From the IMG/VR virus record IMGVR_UViG_3300042895_001344, positions 1 to 64,000 of that record: 64,000 bases of DNA; one strand, given 5' to 3'. The notes below the pieces were generated by a model that saw only the letters and a program-made list of their open reading frames with translations, searched no databases and was not told the DNA's origin. This document shows, in pieces, positions 44,023 through 53,811 of the stretch; position 1 is the stretch's first letter, and each line of letters begins with the position of its first letter. This DNA comes from a virus. Position numbers and translations under genes: made by a program.

Positions 44023-44220
44023 TTAATCGTAATATACTTCTTTTATTGTTAATGTAACACCAGAATAAATAGAATATCCATTCATTTGATTTATTTTATT
44101 TTCACATTCTTCTACAGTATTAAATTCATATATTCCATCACCTATTATTGGTGGATGTAATATTAATGGGTCTCCAACATGTTCTATTTTTTTCTTTAAT
44201 ATTTGATATTTTATTGTCAT
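44023..44220 (-). CDS. Small protein of adhesin region
   Basis: A 65-residue protein: ILKKKIEHVGDPLILHPPII then YEFNTVEECENKINQM. No domain is recognised. It is in the adhesin bank and in the same orientation, with 6 bases to the next gene upstream and 13 bases to the gene downstream. Codon use matches neighbours. It may be a small chaperone or connector for a fibre, but this is an inference from position only. Confidence 0.55.
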   Translation of the reverse strand: MTIKYQILKKKIEHVGDPLILHPPIIGDGIYEFNTVEECENKINQMNGYSIYSGVTLTIKEVYYD

Positions 44221-44226
44221 ATAATA

Positions 44227-44946
44227 TTATTTTATAAACCACATATGATAATGTTGTCCACTACCACCTGCACATTCTACTTTATATTTTAAGTCGGGAT
44301 TAGTTCCACTTCCTAATAATACCCAATATAATTTTAATACACTCATATCAGGTTGTGCACTACAACATGCATTTACAAAATTACCATCTCCCCAAGTACA
44401 CATTCCACTACTTGTAAAAGAACCAGCGTAAACAGGACCACTATAATATCCAGAATCCGTTCCACCCCAAATAGCTGAACACTGTCCTATTGTAGATATT
44501 CTATGCATTAACATCATTGTATTAGTATATGAGTATCCATAATCATTTGGATTTTTTAATGTATATTGACTCGTCGTCCAACCACCACCACATCCCACTT
44601 CCACTACATTTACATTTAATATTTGTGGATTATTTTTTTGTAATCTACCAGAACTATTCGTTTCCCAAGTTGCAGATGTATTTGAATTTGATGATTGTGG
44701 GCATAGGTCAGAAGTTACTCCCATCCAACCTCCACCATTAATTCCTGTATCCATTATACAATAAACTCTTTTAACTCCAAATGTTCCAAATTTAATGTAA
44801 TAATAACCATCAGCAACTCCTGGATTTGCAGACATAATTGCTGAAGCACTAGACGCTGCCAATGATGGTATTGTTCCCAATTTTTTATTTAATTCGGACG
44901 ATACTATTGTACCACTATACACATAACCACCTATATTAAATCCCAT
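44227..44946 (-). CDS. Fibrinogen-like adhesin or fibre tip
   Basis: A 239-residue protein. N-terminal signature MGFNIGGYVY as in neighbours. ADGYYYIKFGTFGVKRVYC and MDTGINGGGWMGVTSD match the start of fibrinogen-like domains (DGxYxI...yCxM...GGGW). The C-terminal part is rich in Gly, Ser and Cys. Likely binds carbohydrate on the host surface. Cysteines (about eight) could form disulfides outside the cell. A related domain is at 48983-50161. Confidence 0.72.
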   Translation of the reverse strand: MGFNIGGYVYSGTIVSSELNKKLGTIPSLAASSASAIMSANPGVADGYYYIKFGTFGVKRVYCIMDTGINGGGWMGVTSDLCPQSSNSNTSATWETNSSGRLQKNNPQILNVNVVEVGCGGGWTTSQYTLKNPNDYGYSYTNTMMLMHRISTIGQCSAIWGGTDSGYYSGPVYAGSFTSSGMCTWGDGNFVNACCSAQPDMSVLKLYWVLLGSGTNPDLKYKVECAGGSGQHYHMWFIK

Positions 44947-44958
44947 AATTTTTTATTT

Positions 44959-45726
44959 TTATAAACCAAATCTTGATTTTTGTATATTATAATTTATTAA
45001 AACTTCATCCTCCGATAATTGTCTATTATATGCTCTAACTACTGCAATTTTTCCATTTAAAGGTACTATATAATTTGGGGTGTCAAAGTCTATACCAATT
45101 ATAAGTGGTCTACTACTATTACATACCTCATTTATATGACTACCATATAAATAATTAGTATAAGATTGTGAAACTCCATTTTTATATAATTTCATTTGGG
45201 TATATCCACCAGAACCTTTTGAAAAAATTAAATGATTCCAAACTCCAGTTGTTACTACGCCGGTTGATGATAATGCTCCTTCTAAACAACTTCCGTAACT
45301 TTGTGATGAGTAATATCCAACAAATTTTCCAGTATTATCAACATACATTGATATTGCCGGCCAATAATCATTTTCGGTATTTTTTTTCATAATACAATTA
45401 TTAGAATTAAATGCTGTAAAATATACCCAAGTTTCTAAAGTAAATTCTGCTGTACTACCAAAGTCAACATCTCCCGTCGTAACATAATCATTAGTTCCGT
45501 CAAATACAATACAACCACTATTTACACTACTGTAGGTTGGTCCATTTGTTAATGTACCATTATAGAGATTTCCTGTTAAATCATACCAACCCGTTCCACT
45601 ACCCACATATGAACCTGTAGATGAAGCGTCTAAATGTAATTTTAATCCTCTATTTATAATATGTGTAGTTTGTATTGATTTTACTAATGTACTATCAACA
45701 ACACTACCACTTATATTTAATGGCAT
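44959..45726 (-). CDS. LamG-domain adhesin or fibre tip
   Basis: A 255-residue protein beginning MPLNISGSVV. LKLHLDASSTGSYVGSGTGW, CIVFDGTNDYVTTGDV, FTLETWVYFTAF, WNHLIFSKGSGG and GKIAVVRAYNRQLSEDEV are LamG strands, and it ends NYNIQKSRFGL, like the protein at 43296-44009. Probably a host-glycan-binding tip. It is separated from neighbours by 12-18 bases. Confidence 0.8.
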   Translation of the reverse strand: MPLNISGSVVDSTLVKSIQTTHIINRGLKLHLDASSTGSYVGSGTGWYDLTGNLYNGTLTNGPTYSSVNSGCIVFDGTNDYVTTGDVDFGSTAEFTLETWVYFTAFNSNNCIMKKNTENDYWPAISMYVDNTGKFVGYYSSQSYGSCLEGALSSTGVVTTGVWNHLIFSKGSGGYTQMKLYKNGVSQSYTNYLYGSHINEVCNSSRPLIIGIDFDTPNYIVPLNGKIAVVRAYNRQLSEDEVLINYNIQKSRFGL

Positions 45727-45744
45727 ATCTTATTATTTTCCATA

Positions 45745-46104
45745 TTATTGTTTATCCCATTTTAATTCTTCTTCATTCCAAATATAAAGATTATTTGTAT
45801 CAGGATATGATATTGGTGGTTCCCATAAACATGTTTCTTCATTTAATATCCAACTATTAAATGGTTTTGGTGCAATAAATGCATCTCTAATAACATCATA
45901 TGTATATCCAATTCCTGCAAAGTTTTTTCTAAAAGGACTTCCACCATTTATATGTGTTCCTCCTAATGTATTAAATGATGTTCGTTTACATAATTGAGCA
46001 CGAAAATCACCATAATGTCTTTCCCAATCAAAGTTAGTTTCATCTTTACCTACTATTACTTCCGTAACAATATAATTTTCATCTAAAAAAGCATAATGTG
46101 CCAT
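45745..46104 (-). CDS. Conserved fibre-associated phage protein
   Basis: A 119-residue protein: AHYAFLDENYIVTEVIVGKD, then TSFNTLGGTHINGG, PFRKNFAGIGYTYDVIRDAF and PFNSWILNEETCLWEPPI. This pattern (MAHxAxLDENxxVxxVIV; RKNxAGIGYxYD; SWxLNExTCLWE) is known to me from many T4-like marine phages, usually beside tail-fibre genes. Function not known; a structural or fibre-assembly role is likely. Strong support for a phage origin of the window. Confidence 0.85.
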   Translation of the reverse strand: MAHYAFLDENYIVTEVIVGKDETNFDWERHYGDFRAQLCKRTSFNTLGGTHINGGSPFRKNFAGIGYTYDVIRDAFIAPKPFNSWILNEETCLWEPPISYPDTNNLYIWNEEELKWDKQ

Positions 46105-46113
46105 AATTTTTTT

Positions 46114-47145
46114 TTAAGTAAATGTTACTGTTCCAGTACCTGCTGTTATTTGATATATTTTATTTAATCCAGATGTAATAGTTGTAACGGTTAAACCATT
46201 ACTAAATGTTCCGATATAAGAATTAGGTACACTAATAATTACTACACCACTTCCACCTGCGCCACCTGCACTAGTACCTCCACTAGTAGTTGATGCACCA
46301 CCACCTCCACCACCTGTGTTAGCCGTGCCGGCAACACCGGGATTGTTTAAATTCGGAGTACCACCTGCACCACCACCTCCCAAACCACCTGTACTTGCTG
46401 TACCAGGAGGGTTATGACTACCACCACCGCCACCGCCACCAATATAATAATTACCTCCTGAATTTTGACCTATAGTACTTCCTGATATTGTGTTTTGAAT
46501 ACCAGCACCACCATTACCACATGCATCTTGTGTTCCGGTTCCGCCAACGGCTCCTGCACCGCCACCTCCACCATGATTGTACGCCGCTGTACTGGTACAT
46601 GGTCCACCATCATAACCTTGTCTAGTTGCACTTATATAAGATGATCCGGGGTATATTCCATATCCATTTGTTTTTGATTCAGCGGCACCACCACCACTAC
46701 CACCATTACCACCATTACCACCATCAAAACTAGAACCACCACCACCACCAACTGCGGTAGATGATCTAAATATTGTGTCTGATCCATTACCACCAACATT
46801 TGGATTTCCTCCTGCACCACCTGCACCTACCGTAATACTATAAGTATTGTTTATACTTAGGGTATCTGTTCCACTTATATACCCACCGGCACCACCACCC
46901 GCACCATGTCTATATCCACCACCACCACCTCCAGCAACAAGTAGAAATTGAGCATTAAAATTTGGTGATTTAACAGTTTGCCAAATTGCACCGGTACTAT
47001 CATACCACTCAGGTTCTCCTATTGTACTATTAAATCTAAACATACCCGCACTTGGTGATGCTGGTCTTTGTGCTGTTGTTCCACTAGGAAGTTTTAATGA
47101 TCCAGTTCCCGACATTATAATATCACCTAATGTATTTATTCCCAT
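46114..47145 (-). CDS. Glycine-rich fibre tip protein
   Basis: A 343-residue protein. N-terminal MGINTLGDIIMSGTGSLKLP and TAQRPASPSAGMFRFNST are fibre-type headers. Residues about 68-310 are a Gly-rich domain with many GGGGGG runs and GAGGAGGNPNVGGNGS-like motifs, as in polyglycine-II sandwich adhesins of phage tail tips. It ends in a small beta-rich cap. Predicted to bind the host surface. It lies between the LamG genes and the small fibre protein. Confidence 0.78.
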   Translation of the reverse strand: MGINTLGDIIMSGTGSLKLPSGTTAQRPASPSAGMFRFNSTIGEPEWYDSTGAIWQTVKSPNFNAQFLLVAGGGGGGYRHGAGGGAGGYISGTDTLSINNTYSITVGAGGAGGNPNVGGNGSDTIFRSSTAVGGGGGSSFDGGNGGNGGSGGGAAESKTNGYGIYPGSSYISATRQGYDGGPCTSTAAYNHGGGGGAGAVGGTGTQDACGNGGAGIQNTISGSTIGQNSGGNYYIGGGGGGGSHNPPGTASTGGLGGGGAGGTPNLNNPGVAGTANTGGGGGGASTTSGGTSAGGAGGSGVVIISVPNSYIGTFSNGLTVTTITSGLNKIYQITAGTGTVTFT

Positions 47146-47172
47146 ATTGATAAATATTTGTTTTATTGTGTT

Positions 47173-47991
47173 TTAACAATGTGTACAACTTGGATCATAA
47201 TTATAAAGTGCACATCCACTACCGCAATCAAACCATTGCTCAAACTTTTCTCTTGTTGCTTGATAATTTTGTATAATTTCAGTTGAGGTTAATGGTCTAT
47301 TATATATCATAACAATAGATAAGTTACCGTCTAAATATTCTGCAGTTCCTGGTGAAACCCCTATAATTGTACTACCTGTCTTTGTTTTTAATTGACCTCC
47401 TGAGGAATGTGCAGAACTAGTGAATAATGCACCGTCGAGATAAGTTTTTAATGTTGTATTGTCATATGTTCCACTATAAAAATGCCATTGAGAGAGTGGA
47501 GCATTTGTTACAATTCCTGTTGTAGCGCTAGATGAATTTGTAATGTTAAAATATAAACTAGTACCATTATTTGTACCACCGGCATAATTTTCTCTTCCAT
47601 ATCTAAATTCAAAACCACCAATTCTATCATCACTAACACCATTGGTTACAACACCTCTATATGGACCTGTTCCACCACCATTCTTATGCCAAACACAAAG
47701 AGTTATACCATTAGTATATGAATAGTTTTCCATACCAGTTGTTGTAACATAGTTATTTGAATAATTGAAAGCAAAATTACTAACATATGAATTACTAAAA
47801 GTTGGACTATTAATTAATGTTCCATTATAGGCGTTACCACTTAAATCAGTCCATGCAGTTCCAGTGCCAGAATATGAATTACCATCAGTAGCATTTAAAT
47901 ATAAAAGTAAACCGTTGGTGACTACATTACTTGATGATACAATATTTGCACCTAACGTACTGAATAACTCACCATTTATATTAAATGCCAT
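47173..47991 (-). CDS. LamG-domain adhesin with Cys-rich end
   Basis: A 272-residue protein starting MAFNINGELF. LLLYLNATDGNSYSGTGTAW, VTTTGMENYSYTNGITLCVW, WHFYSGTYDNTTLK and GNLSIVMIYNRPLTSTEI are LamG strands. The C-terminal extension DCGSGCALYNYDPSCTHC has five cysteines and is not found in the other LamG tips. Probably a receptor-binding tip. Leader AACAAATATTTATCAATATG has a partial match to the conserved TATTTAT element. Confidence 0.8.
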   Translation of the reverse strand: MAFNINGELFSTLGANIVSSSNVVTNGLLLYLNATDGNSYSGTGTAWTDLSGNAYNGTLINSPTFSNSYVSNFAFNYSNNYVTTTGMENYSYTNGITLCVWHKNGGGTGPYRGVVTNGVSDDRIGGFEFRYGRENYAGGTNNGTSLYFNITNSSSATTGIVTNAPLSQWHFYSGTYDNTTLKTYLDGALFTSSAHSSGGQLKTKTGSTIIGVSPGTAEYLDGNLSIVMIYNRPLTSTEIIQNYQATREKFEQWFDCGSGCALYNYDPSCTHC

Positions 47992-48001
47992 AATTAATTT
48001 T

Positions 48002-48682
48002 TTATACTCCCAATCTATTTCTAAAAACTTGATAATTTTGTAAAATTTCCGCCGCTGTTAATTCTCTATTATAAACTAATAAAAATGAAACATTACCATC
48101 AGAAAATTCACTAGAACCTAAATGACCACCTAATGAAAACCCATTAGGTCCTGCGGTTCCGGTAGTATTAGTTGTGTTTAATGCACCATTAATATACAAT
48201 TTATATGTTCCTCCAATTACACCCGTTCCAGCATATATTCTCCAATTTGTATCGGAACCACCTTGTGCTTCATTAGTTATCCATCCCGCAGAATAATATG
48301 CCGCCACGCTATTACCCCAATGACCTAATAACCAATTATTATTTAACGCAGATATTATTCTTCCAGAACCATTCGCATATCTTGATGCTCCAATAACAGT
48401 AAAATTAGATGAAGTTAAATTTATACTACTATTTCTAAAATGTGCACCAGCCGCGGTAGTTACCATCCTTCCTCCTGTTGTTAAACTCCAAGTTGGACTA
48501 CTATTAAATGTAAAATTATTACCATTACCACTTAAATCGTACCATGTTGTTCCGGTACCAGGATATGAATTTGAATTAGCGGCATCTATATAACAAATCA
48601 AATTAGTTGTAACTATATTTTTATAATTAAAGTATTTTGTCCCGTTTGATGTTAATATATTTCCGTTTACGTTTAATGGCAT
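48002..48682 (-). CDS. LamG-domain adhesin or fibre tip
   Basis: A 226-residue protein starting MPLNVNGNIL. LICYIDAANSNSYPGTGTTW, WYDLSGNGNNFTFNSSPTW, TVIGASRYANGSGRII and GNVSFLLVYNRELTAAEI are LamG strands, ending NYQVFRNRLGV. Same family as the other three tips in this bank. Likely host-surface binding. Ten bases separate it from the gene at 47173-47991. Confidence 0.8.
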   Translation of the reverse strand: MPLNVNGNILTSNGTKYFNYKNIVTTNLICYIDAANSNSYPGTGTTWYDLSGNGNNFTFNSSPTWSLTTGGRMVTTAAGAHFRNSSINLTSSNFTVIGASRYANGSGRIISALNNNWLLGHWGNSVAAYYSAGWITNEAQGGSDTNWRIYAGTGVIGGTYKLYINGALNTTNTTGTAGPNGFSLGGHLGSSEFSDGNVSFLLVYNRELTAAEILQNYQVFRNRLGV

Positions 48683-48685
48683 TTC

Positions 48686-48979
48686 TTAATATTTTTGTAT
48701 TATATTTTCAATCCAATTTATCACATCACTCTCTAACCATTCATCACCAACTAATGGCCCAAATGGTGTTAAATTATGTATCATTATTGCCCTATTTTTT
48801 ATATCATCCACAGTCACTTCAATTAAACTATCTGGAATAAAATAATTTCTATCTTCCTCATTTGGTATAAAGGCAATATTTGTACCATTATCCATATCTA
48901 ATGGAAGTGGAAATTCAATAAAATCAGGTTTTAAACTATCTTTTCCTATTCTGTGATTTTTATATTCGTAAAATGGCAT
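48686..48979 (-). CDS. Small hypothetical protein of adhesin region
   Basis: A 97-residue protein: YEYKNHRIGKDSLKPDFIEF, then IAFIPNEEDRNYFIPDSLIE and a C-terminal helix VINWIENIIQKY. No domain recognised. Its 3-base spacing on both sides suggests co-translation with flanking fibre genes. A chaperone or assembly role is possible by position only. Confidence 0.55.
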   Translation of the reverse strand: MPFYEYKNHRIGKDSLKPDFIEFPLPLDMDNGTNIAFIPNEEDRNYFIPDSLIEVTVDDIKNRAIMIHNLTPFGPLVGDEWLESDVINWIENIIQKY

Positions 48980-48982
48980 AAT

Positions 48983-50161
48983 TTAATTTTTAAAATATAA
49001 TGATGCTGCAGTTGATGATGATCCCCATTGTACGCTACCAGCAGACGCTGCGGAGTTACCCGTCCACGGATGTAAATTTGTATACCAAGATGACGCACCT
49101 ACCGTCCAACATATTGGATATCCAGCACTTGATGTTTTAGTTCCCAACAATAAAGTGCTACCTGAACCAACTGGTGAATTGTGATCACTTATCCATATTG
49201 AAGTTGTATGAGCACATCTACTTTGTTCTGTTGGGACATACCGATATCCATAATCCCATGTACCGTCATTTGCGGCATCAACATAAATGTCATATGGTTG
49301 TGATGTAGTTGGTAGTGCATCTGTACCCCAATTAGGTAATGATGAAAAGATTATTTTTAATGCACCCGCACCATAGTTCATAAGTGGATCCGCACTACCG
49401 GTAACTCTCCATAATGTTGTAAGTGAACTTTTTAAAATATTAATATCTGTACTTGGTATTTTTCCTGCAGATAAACCAATTTGACTTGACGTCCAAGAAC
49501 CACCAGCATTTACACCTCCAGCACCTGATAAATCAGTTGTATTATACCATTGAACTGCTTTAACCCATGGACCATCTGGTTTATCAAAGATAATATACGC
49601 TTGAAATGCTGTGTTAGAACCTGATACAAATTTTAACCAATAAACACCATTTGGTGCCGCCGGATTAAGTGCTTTTATCACACTTGCAGAAGGTGCCGCA
49701 GTTTCAGCAGATGAACCATTTAATGCTGACATATAAATCCAATCGGTTCCTGTATAAACTTCAGCTAACCCAACACTTGTGTTAAATCTAACCATACCTG
49801 ACAATGGTGATGATGGTCTTTGACCTGTTGTTCCTTTTGGTAACGTTAATGATCCCGTACCAGATAAAATCATATCTCCATTAAAATTAGAACTACCGTC
49901 AGAATGGCAAAGATTTATTTTAGCTAGTCCTCCTCCAATAAATGCGGTGGAATTGGCTTTCACATCAACTGCACCTGCAACTGTTAATGTTGTATCAATA
50001 TTTCTATTATAAATTCCCCAAATTGCAGCATCACCCCAATTCATTAACCAACAATCATTATTATTATCATTTGATTTAATAATTGCATTATCAACTGATG
50101 TGTTTCCAACATAAGTTTGAACGTTTGCCCCTGAACCTAAATGTGATGAGTTTACTCCCAT
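48983..50161 (-). CDS. Tail-fibre protein with fibrinogen-like domain
   Basis: A 392-residue protein. The N-terminal MGVNSSHLGSGANVQTYVG is followed by a fibre header, MILSGTGSLTLPKGTTGQRP and MVRFNTSVGLAEVYTG, shared with the glycine-rich tip. Residues about 165-390 resemble fibrinogen-like folds: PNGVYWLKFVSGSNTAFQAY and PWVKAVQWYN. Predicted distal fibre with host binding. Three bases separate it from the large repeat fibre at 50165-53692, so the two may be co-translated. Confidence 0.75.
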   Translation of the reverse strand: MGVNSSHLGSGANVQTYVGNTSVDNAIIKSNDNNNDCWLMNWGDAAIWGIYNRNIDTTLTVAGAVDVKANSTAFIGGGLAKINLCHSDGSSNFNGDMILSGTGSLTLPKGTTGQRPSSPLSGMVRFNTSVGLAEVYTGTDWIYMSALNGSSAETAAPSASVIKALNPAAPNGVYWLKFVSGSNTAFQAYIIFDKPDGPWVKAVQWYNTTDLSGAGGVNAGGSWTSSQIGLSAGKIPSTDINILKSSLTTLWRVTGSADPLMNYGAGALKIIFSSLPNWGTDALPTTSQPYDIYVDAANDGTWDYGYRYVPTEQSRCAHTTSIWISDHNSPVGSGSTLLLGTKTSSAGYPICWTVGASSWYTNLHPWTGNSAASAGSVQWGSSSTAASLYFKN

Positions 50162-50164
50162 CTC

Positions 50165-53100
50165 TTATGATTTTTTAGGTGTTGCAATATTAGGGTTAAC
50201 TTCAGTTAAAGCAAACTTATATACTTTACCCTTCTTATTATTATATAAGAATAAATCATCTTCACCTTCCACTATTGTCCAATCACCAATTCCGTTGTTT
50301 AAGGATAAATCCGACGTATAAACTGTACTCCAACGATATGTTGCCGAACCTAAATCTCTTGTTCCATTTGCTTCAGGTAAAACGTTACCTGCTACCGTTA
50401 ATGTTGAACCGTCAAATGTTAAATTGGCTTCAGCATTTAATGTAACTCCACCGGCACTTGTCATTATTCTATTGTCAACAGCATTTGTAATTGTTGTTGT
50501 ACCACTGGAACCTGAAGAACCGTTACTACCACTAGAACCTGATGTTCCTGAACTACCGTTAGAACCTGAAGAACCACTAGTTCCTGATGACCCTGAACTA
50601 CCCGATGTTCCACTAGAACCTGATGAACCGTTAGATCCACTAGAACCTGATGTACCACTAGACCCTGAAGAACCATTTGAACCTGATGTTCCTGAAGATC
50701 CACTAGTACCTGATGTTGCTGCAGTATATGATGTTCCGTTTATTGATAATGAACCAGTTATACTTAAACTACCTGTAACTTGATGTGTGTCATCTAATGT
50801 ATCACCAAATTTTGTTGATCCTGAAGAATACATAACAGATGATGTAACATATGTCATGAAAAGTTCGTCAGCCGTAATTGCCCCTTTAACTTTTAATGAA
50901 CCTGTAATCTCAACATTTTTAGTTGCCGACCATATAGACCCTGTTTGTGCGAATATTGAATCTCCCGATGAACCACTTGAACCATTGGAACCTGAACTAC
51001 CTGATGTTCCACTTGATCCTGAAGTACCTGAAGTACCGCCTGATCCAGATGATCCTGATCCACCGCTAGAACCTGATGTACCTGATGTTGCGGACGTATA
51101 TGATAGACCACCAATTGTAACTCCATTTGTAAAATTAGCTGAACCCGATACGATAATATCGTCACCAAAAACAACACTATTACCACCTGAACTTAATATT
51201 TTAGATCCGTCTTGTAGTACAATATTTCCTCTAACATCAACCGAACCCGTCGTTGGGTCAATTAATATATTACCTCCACCCGATGACTTTAATTGAATAT
51301 CTCCATCCACAGTTTGGAATGTGATTGTATCTGTACCTTGTTCTAAAATCTTAATTGATTGACCGTTGTCGGTTGTAATCTGTAATTCTTGGTTTGTACT
51401 ACCTAAAACTTTTTGTCCGTCAATGTATAATGATGCACTTGATAAGTATAAGTGTCTAAATGGATTTGACTCACTACCCAAATCAAATGAACCACTACCT
51501 ACAGGTACAATTGACCCACTGAATGTTTGAGTTCCTTTAAACGTATTTGAACCTGTGATTGCAAAACCTAAATTTGTTCCTTGAACACTTGAACTTACAA
51601 TATTACTACTTAATAGAGCTGAAGATAAATCCACCGCTCCACTAACCATATGTCCACCTCTAACTACATTCACACTACCTGAAACTGCAAGTGGGAAATA
51701 AACATTAAGATTATTATTATCAACAGATTCTATTCTACTTGGTATGATTATACTTCTACTATCGTCCCAAACCGTAACAACAGGGAAATCAATACCTAAA
51801 TTGTGGAATACCGACCATGTTGCTAATGATGCGAATGTTTGTGTTGCTCCACCTATTCCATCTCTACCACTTGTTCCTGATGTACCTGAAGTACCACCTG
51901 AACCTGATGAACCCGAACCACCACTGGTTCCTGAAGAACCATTAATACCACTTGTTCCTGAAGAACCATTAATACCACTAGTTCCTGATGAACCACTAGT
52001 TCCAGATGAACCACTTGTACCTGATGTACCCGCAGTTCCCGCTCCACCTACAGTTACACTTATTGTTCCCTCTTGTGCAAATGGGAAATATACACTTATA
52101 TTATTTGTGTCTGTTGAAATTATTTCACTTGGGATTACAATACGTCCGTCATTATCAAATACTTGAACTGATGGATATCTAACACCCATTTGGTGATTAA
52201 ATGACCATGTGGCTGCTGCAACACTAACGTTTTGTGTTTTTGTTTGTCCATTTAATACAACGGCGTTTAAAGCATGTGATGCCGTTAATGCGTATGATGA
52301 ACTTGCAATTGTTGTTGTTGAACTTGATACGTATGAATTAAACCATGACTCATCTAACTTACCTGTTCCAACAACTGCACCATTAACGTATAATGATCCA
52401 GTAATCTTTACAGATCCAGTAAAATTATGATTATCGTCAAATGTATTACCAAATGCTGTTGAACCTGATTCAAATAATACTGAAGACGTAACTAATGCCG
52501 TATGAATTTCTTTTGCTGTAAGTGTTCCTGTAATTGTTAAATCACCATTTACTTTAGCATTATTTGTGGTTTCCCAAACCGAACCTGTTAAAGCAAATAA
52601 ACTATCTCCTGATGAACCTGATGAACCACTTGTTCCTGTTGTACCACTTGATCCTGCAGTACCTGAAGAACCTGCAGTTCCTGAAGAACCACTAGATCCT
52701 GATGTACCTGATGAACCGTTACTTCCACTAGTTCCTGATGAACCTGAAGTTCCTGTGGATCCACTAGACCCTGATGTTCCACTTGTTCCATTACTACCTG
52801 ATGTTCCTGAAGAACCATTACTACCGCTAGATCCTGATGTTCCACTGCTACCTGATGAACCATTAGATCCACTAGAACCTGACGTACCTGAAGTACCTGA
52901 TGATCCATTACTACCGCTAGATCCTGATGTTCCTGAACTACCTGAAGAACCACTAGTTCCTGTAGAACCGCTAGATCCTGATGTTCCTGAACTACCTGAA
53001 GAACCTGACGTTCCAGAAGAACCATTACTACCCGATGTTCCTGATGAACCATTAGATCCTGAAGTTCCACTAGAACCACTTGTACCACTCGTTCCCGATG

Positions 53101-53692
53101 TTGTGGACGTATATTCGGTTCCATTTATATTAAATGAACCTGTTAAATTAATTGAACCTGATAAAATTAAATTATTGTTTTCATCAAGTAACATTTGTCT
53201 GTTACCATTTCTACTGAAAACTAAACCATCAATATCAGTTGTTGCACCTCTTGCAGCACCTATCGTCCAATTCTCTCCACTCCAATTAAAACGAACACCC
53301 GATGCAACTCTATTTGGTGTGTTAAATCCTGCTGCATTATAAATTGAACTATCAGGAACAAATGCTTGAACATTTGCAACGGGGTCCGAACCTGATACTA
53401 CTAATGATGTTAATGATGTATTCCCTAAAACTCTTAAAGAACCTGACGTATTTAAAGATCCTGTAATATTTTCTGTTCCAATTAAATTGAAACTACCACT
53501 AAGATTTAATGAACCTGTGTTCTGAGCATTTGTAGTAACTATTTCCTCAATAGAGGTAGAAGCCGATCCTGATTTGGCAAAGTATAATTTACCGTCGGTT
53601 GTGTTTATTGCTATTTCCCCTAATTGTAATTGGGAGTTAGTAGGTCTATTCCCACCAGTGGAACTTCTACGTAGTTTTACTATTTGACTCAT
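50165..53692 (-). CDS. Collagen-like repeat tail-fibre protein
   Basis: A 1175-residue fibre. The header SQIVKLRRSSTGGNRPTNSQ and LGEIAINTTDGKLYFAKSG is typical of phage fibre N-termini. Four G-[ST]-[SA] repeat blocks follow (about residues 195-365, 545-610, 865-915 and 990-1065), separated by beta-rich SGS modules such as NVSVAAATWSFNHQMGVRYP. A terminal domain ends the protein. It probably forms a trimeric, flexible stalk. It is paralogous to 59371-62982 and 63081-64000. The leader carries GTATTTAT and lies after a hairpin terminator. Confidence 0.85.
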   Translation of the reverse strand: MSQIVKLRRSSTGGNRPTNSQLQLGEIAINTTDGKLYFAKSGSASTSIEEIVTTNAQNTGSLNLSGSFNLIGTENITGSLNTSGSLRVLGNTSLTSLVVSGSDPVANVQAFVPDSSIYNAAGFNTPNRVASGVRFNWSGENWTIGAARGATTDIDGLVFSRNGNRQMLLDENNNLILSGSINLTGSFNINGTEYTSTTSGTSGTSGSSGTSGSNGSSGTSGSNGSSGTSGSSGSSGTSGSSGSTGTSGSSGSSGTSGSSGSNGSSGTSGTSGSSGSNGSSGSSGTSGSSGSNGSSGTSGSNGTSGTSGSSGSTGTSGSSGTSGSNGSSGTSGSSGSSGTAGSSGTAGSSGTTGTSGSSGSSGDSLFALTGSVWETTNNAKVNGDLTITGTLTAKEIHTALVTSSVLFESGSTAFGNTFDDNHNFTGSVKITGSLYVNGAVVGTGKLDESWFNSYVSSSTTTIASSSYALTASHALNAVVLNGQTKTQNVSVAAATWSFNHQMGVRYPSVQVFDNDGRIVIPSEIISTDTNNISVYFPFAQEGTISVTVGGAGTAGTSGTSGSSGTSGSSGTSGINGSSGTSGINGSSGTSGGSGSSGSGGTSGTSGTSGRDGIGGATQTFASLATWSVFHNLGIDFPVVTVWDDSRSIIIPSRIESVDNNNLNVYFPLAVSGSVNVVRGGHMVSGAVDLSSALLSSNIVSSSVQGTNLGFAITGSNTFKGTQTFSGSIVPVGSGSFDLGSESNPFRHLYLSSASLYIDGQKVLGSTNQELQITTDNGQSIKILEQGTDTITFQTVDGDIQLKSSGGGNILIDPTTGSVDVRGNIVLQDGSKILSSGGNSVVFGDDIIVSGSANFTNGVTIGGLSYTSATSGTSGSSGGSGSSGSGGTSGTSGSSGTSGSSGSNGSSGSSGDSIFAQTGSIWSATKNVEITGSLKVKGAITADELFMTYVTSSVMYSSGSTKFGDTLDDTHQVTGSLSITGSLSINGTSYTAATSGTSGSSGTSGSNGSSGSSGTSGSSGSNGSSGSSGTSGSSGSSGTSGSSGSNGSSGTSGSSGSNGSSGSSGTTTITNAVDNRIMTSAGGVTLNAEANLTFDGSTLTVAGNVLPEANGTRDLGSATYRWSTVYTSDLSLNNGIGDWTIVEGEDDLFLYNNKKGKVYKFALTEVNPNIATPKKS
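52600..53105 (-). repeat. Collagen-like G-x-S repeat array (gene 50165-53692)
   Basis: About 500 bases coding G-[ST]-[SA] triplets, read on the minus strand. Synonymous changes between units suggest purifying selection on a repetitive protein or repeated recombination. It is the longest of four such arrays in this gene. Confidence 0.85.
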
Positions 53693-53752
53693 ATATATGT
53701 GTTCTAAATCCTTGTGATATATATCACGGTTAAAGACCTATGTAGGTCTTAT

Positions 53753-53760
53753 GATAAATA
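53753..53760 (-). promoter_or_regulatory. Conserved AAGTATTTAT element
   Basis: Minus-strand reading TTATAAGTATTTATCATAAG, about 60 bases before the ATG at 53692 and 15 bases after a terminator. It matches elements before other fibre genes except for C in place of the last A. Candidate promoter. Confidence 0.35.
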
Positions 53761-53775
53761 CTTATAATAAATAAA

Positions 53776-53801
53776 AAAGGAGACTTTTTATGGTCTCCTT
53801 T
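53776..53801 (-). terminator. Rho-independent terminator
   Basis: A 9-bp stem AAAGGAGAC/GTCTCCTTT with an 8-base loop. On the minus strand it is followed by a run of six T, so it would end transcripts arriving from 54004-56880 and the small gene at 53812-53979. Confidence 0.8.
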
Positions 53802-53811
53802 GATGTTTTTA

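Noticed and set aside
52566-53342. 258-residue plus-strand frame with PDEPLVP repeats
   Set aside because: Antisense shadow of the array in gene 50165-53692.
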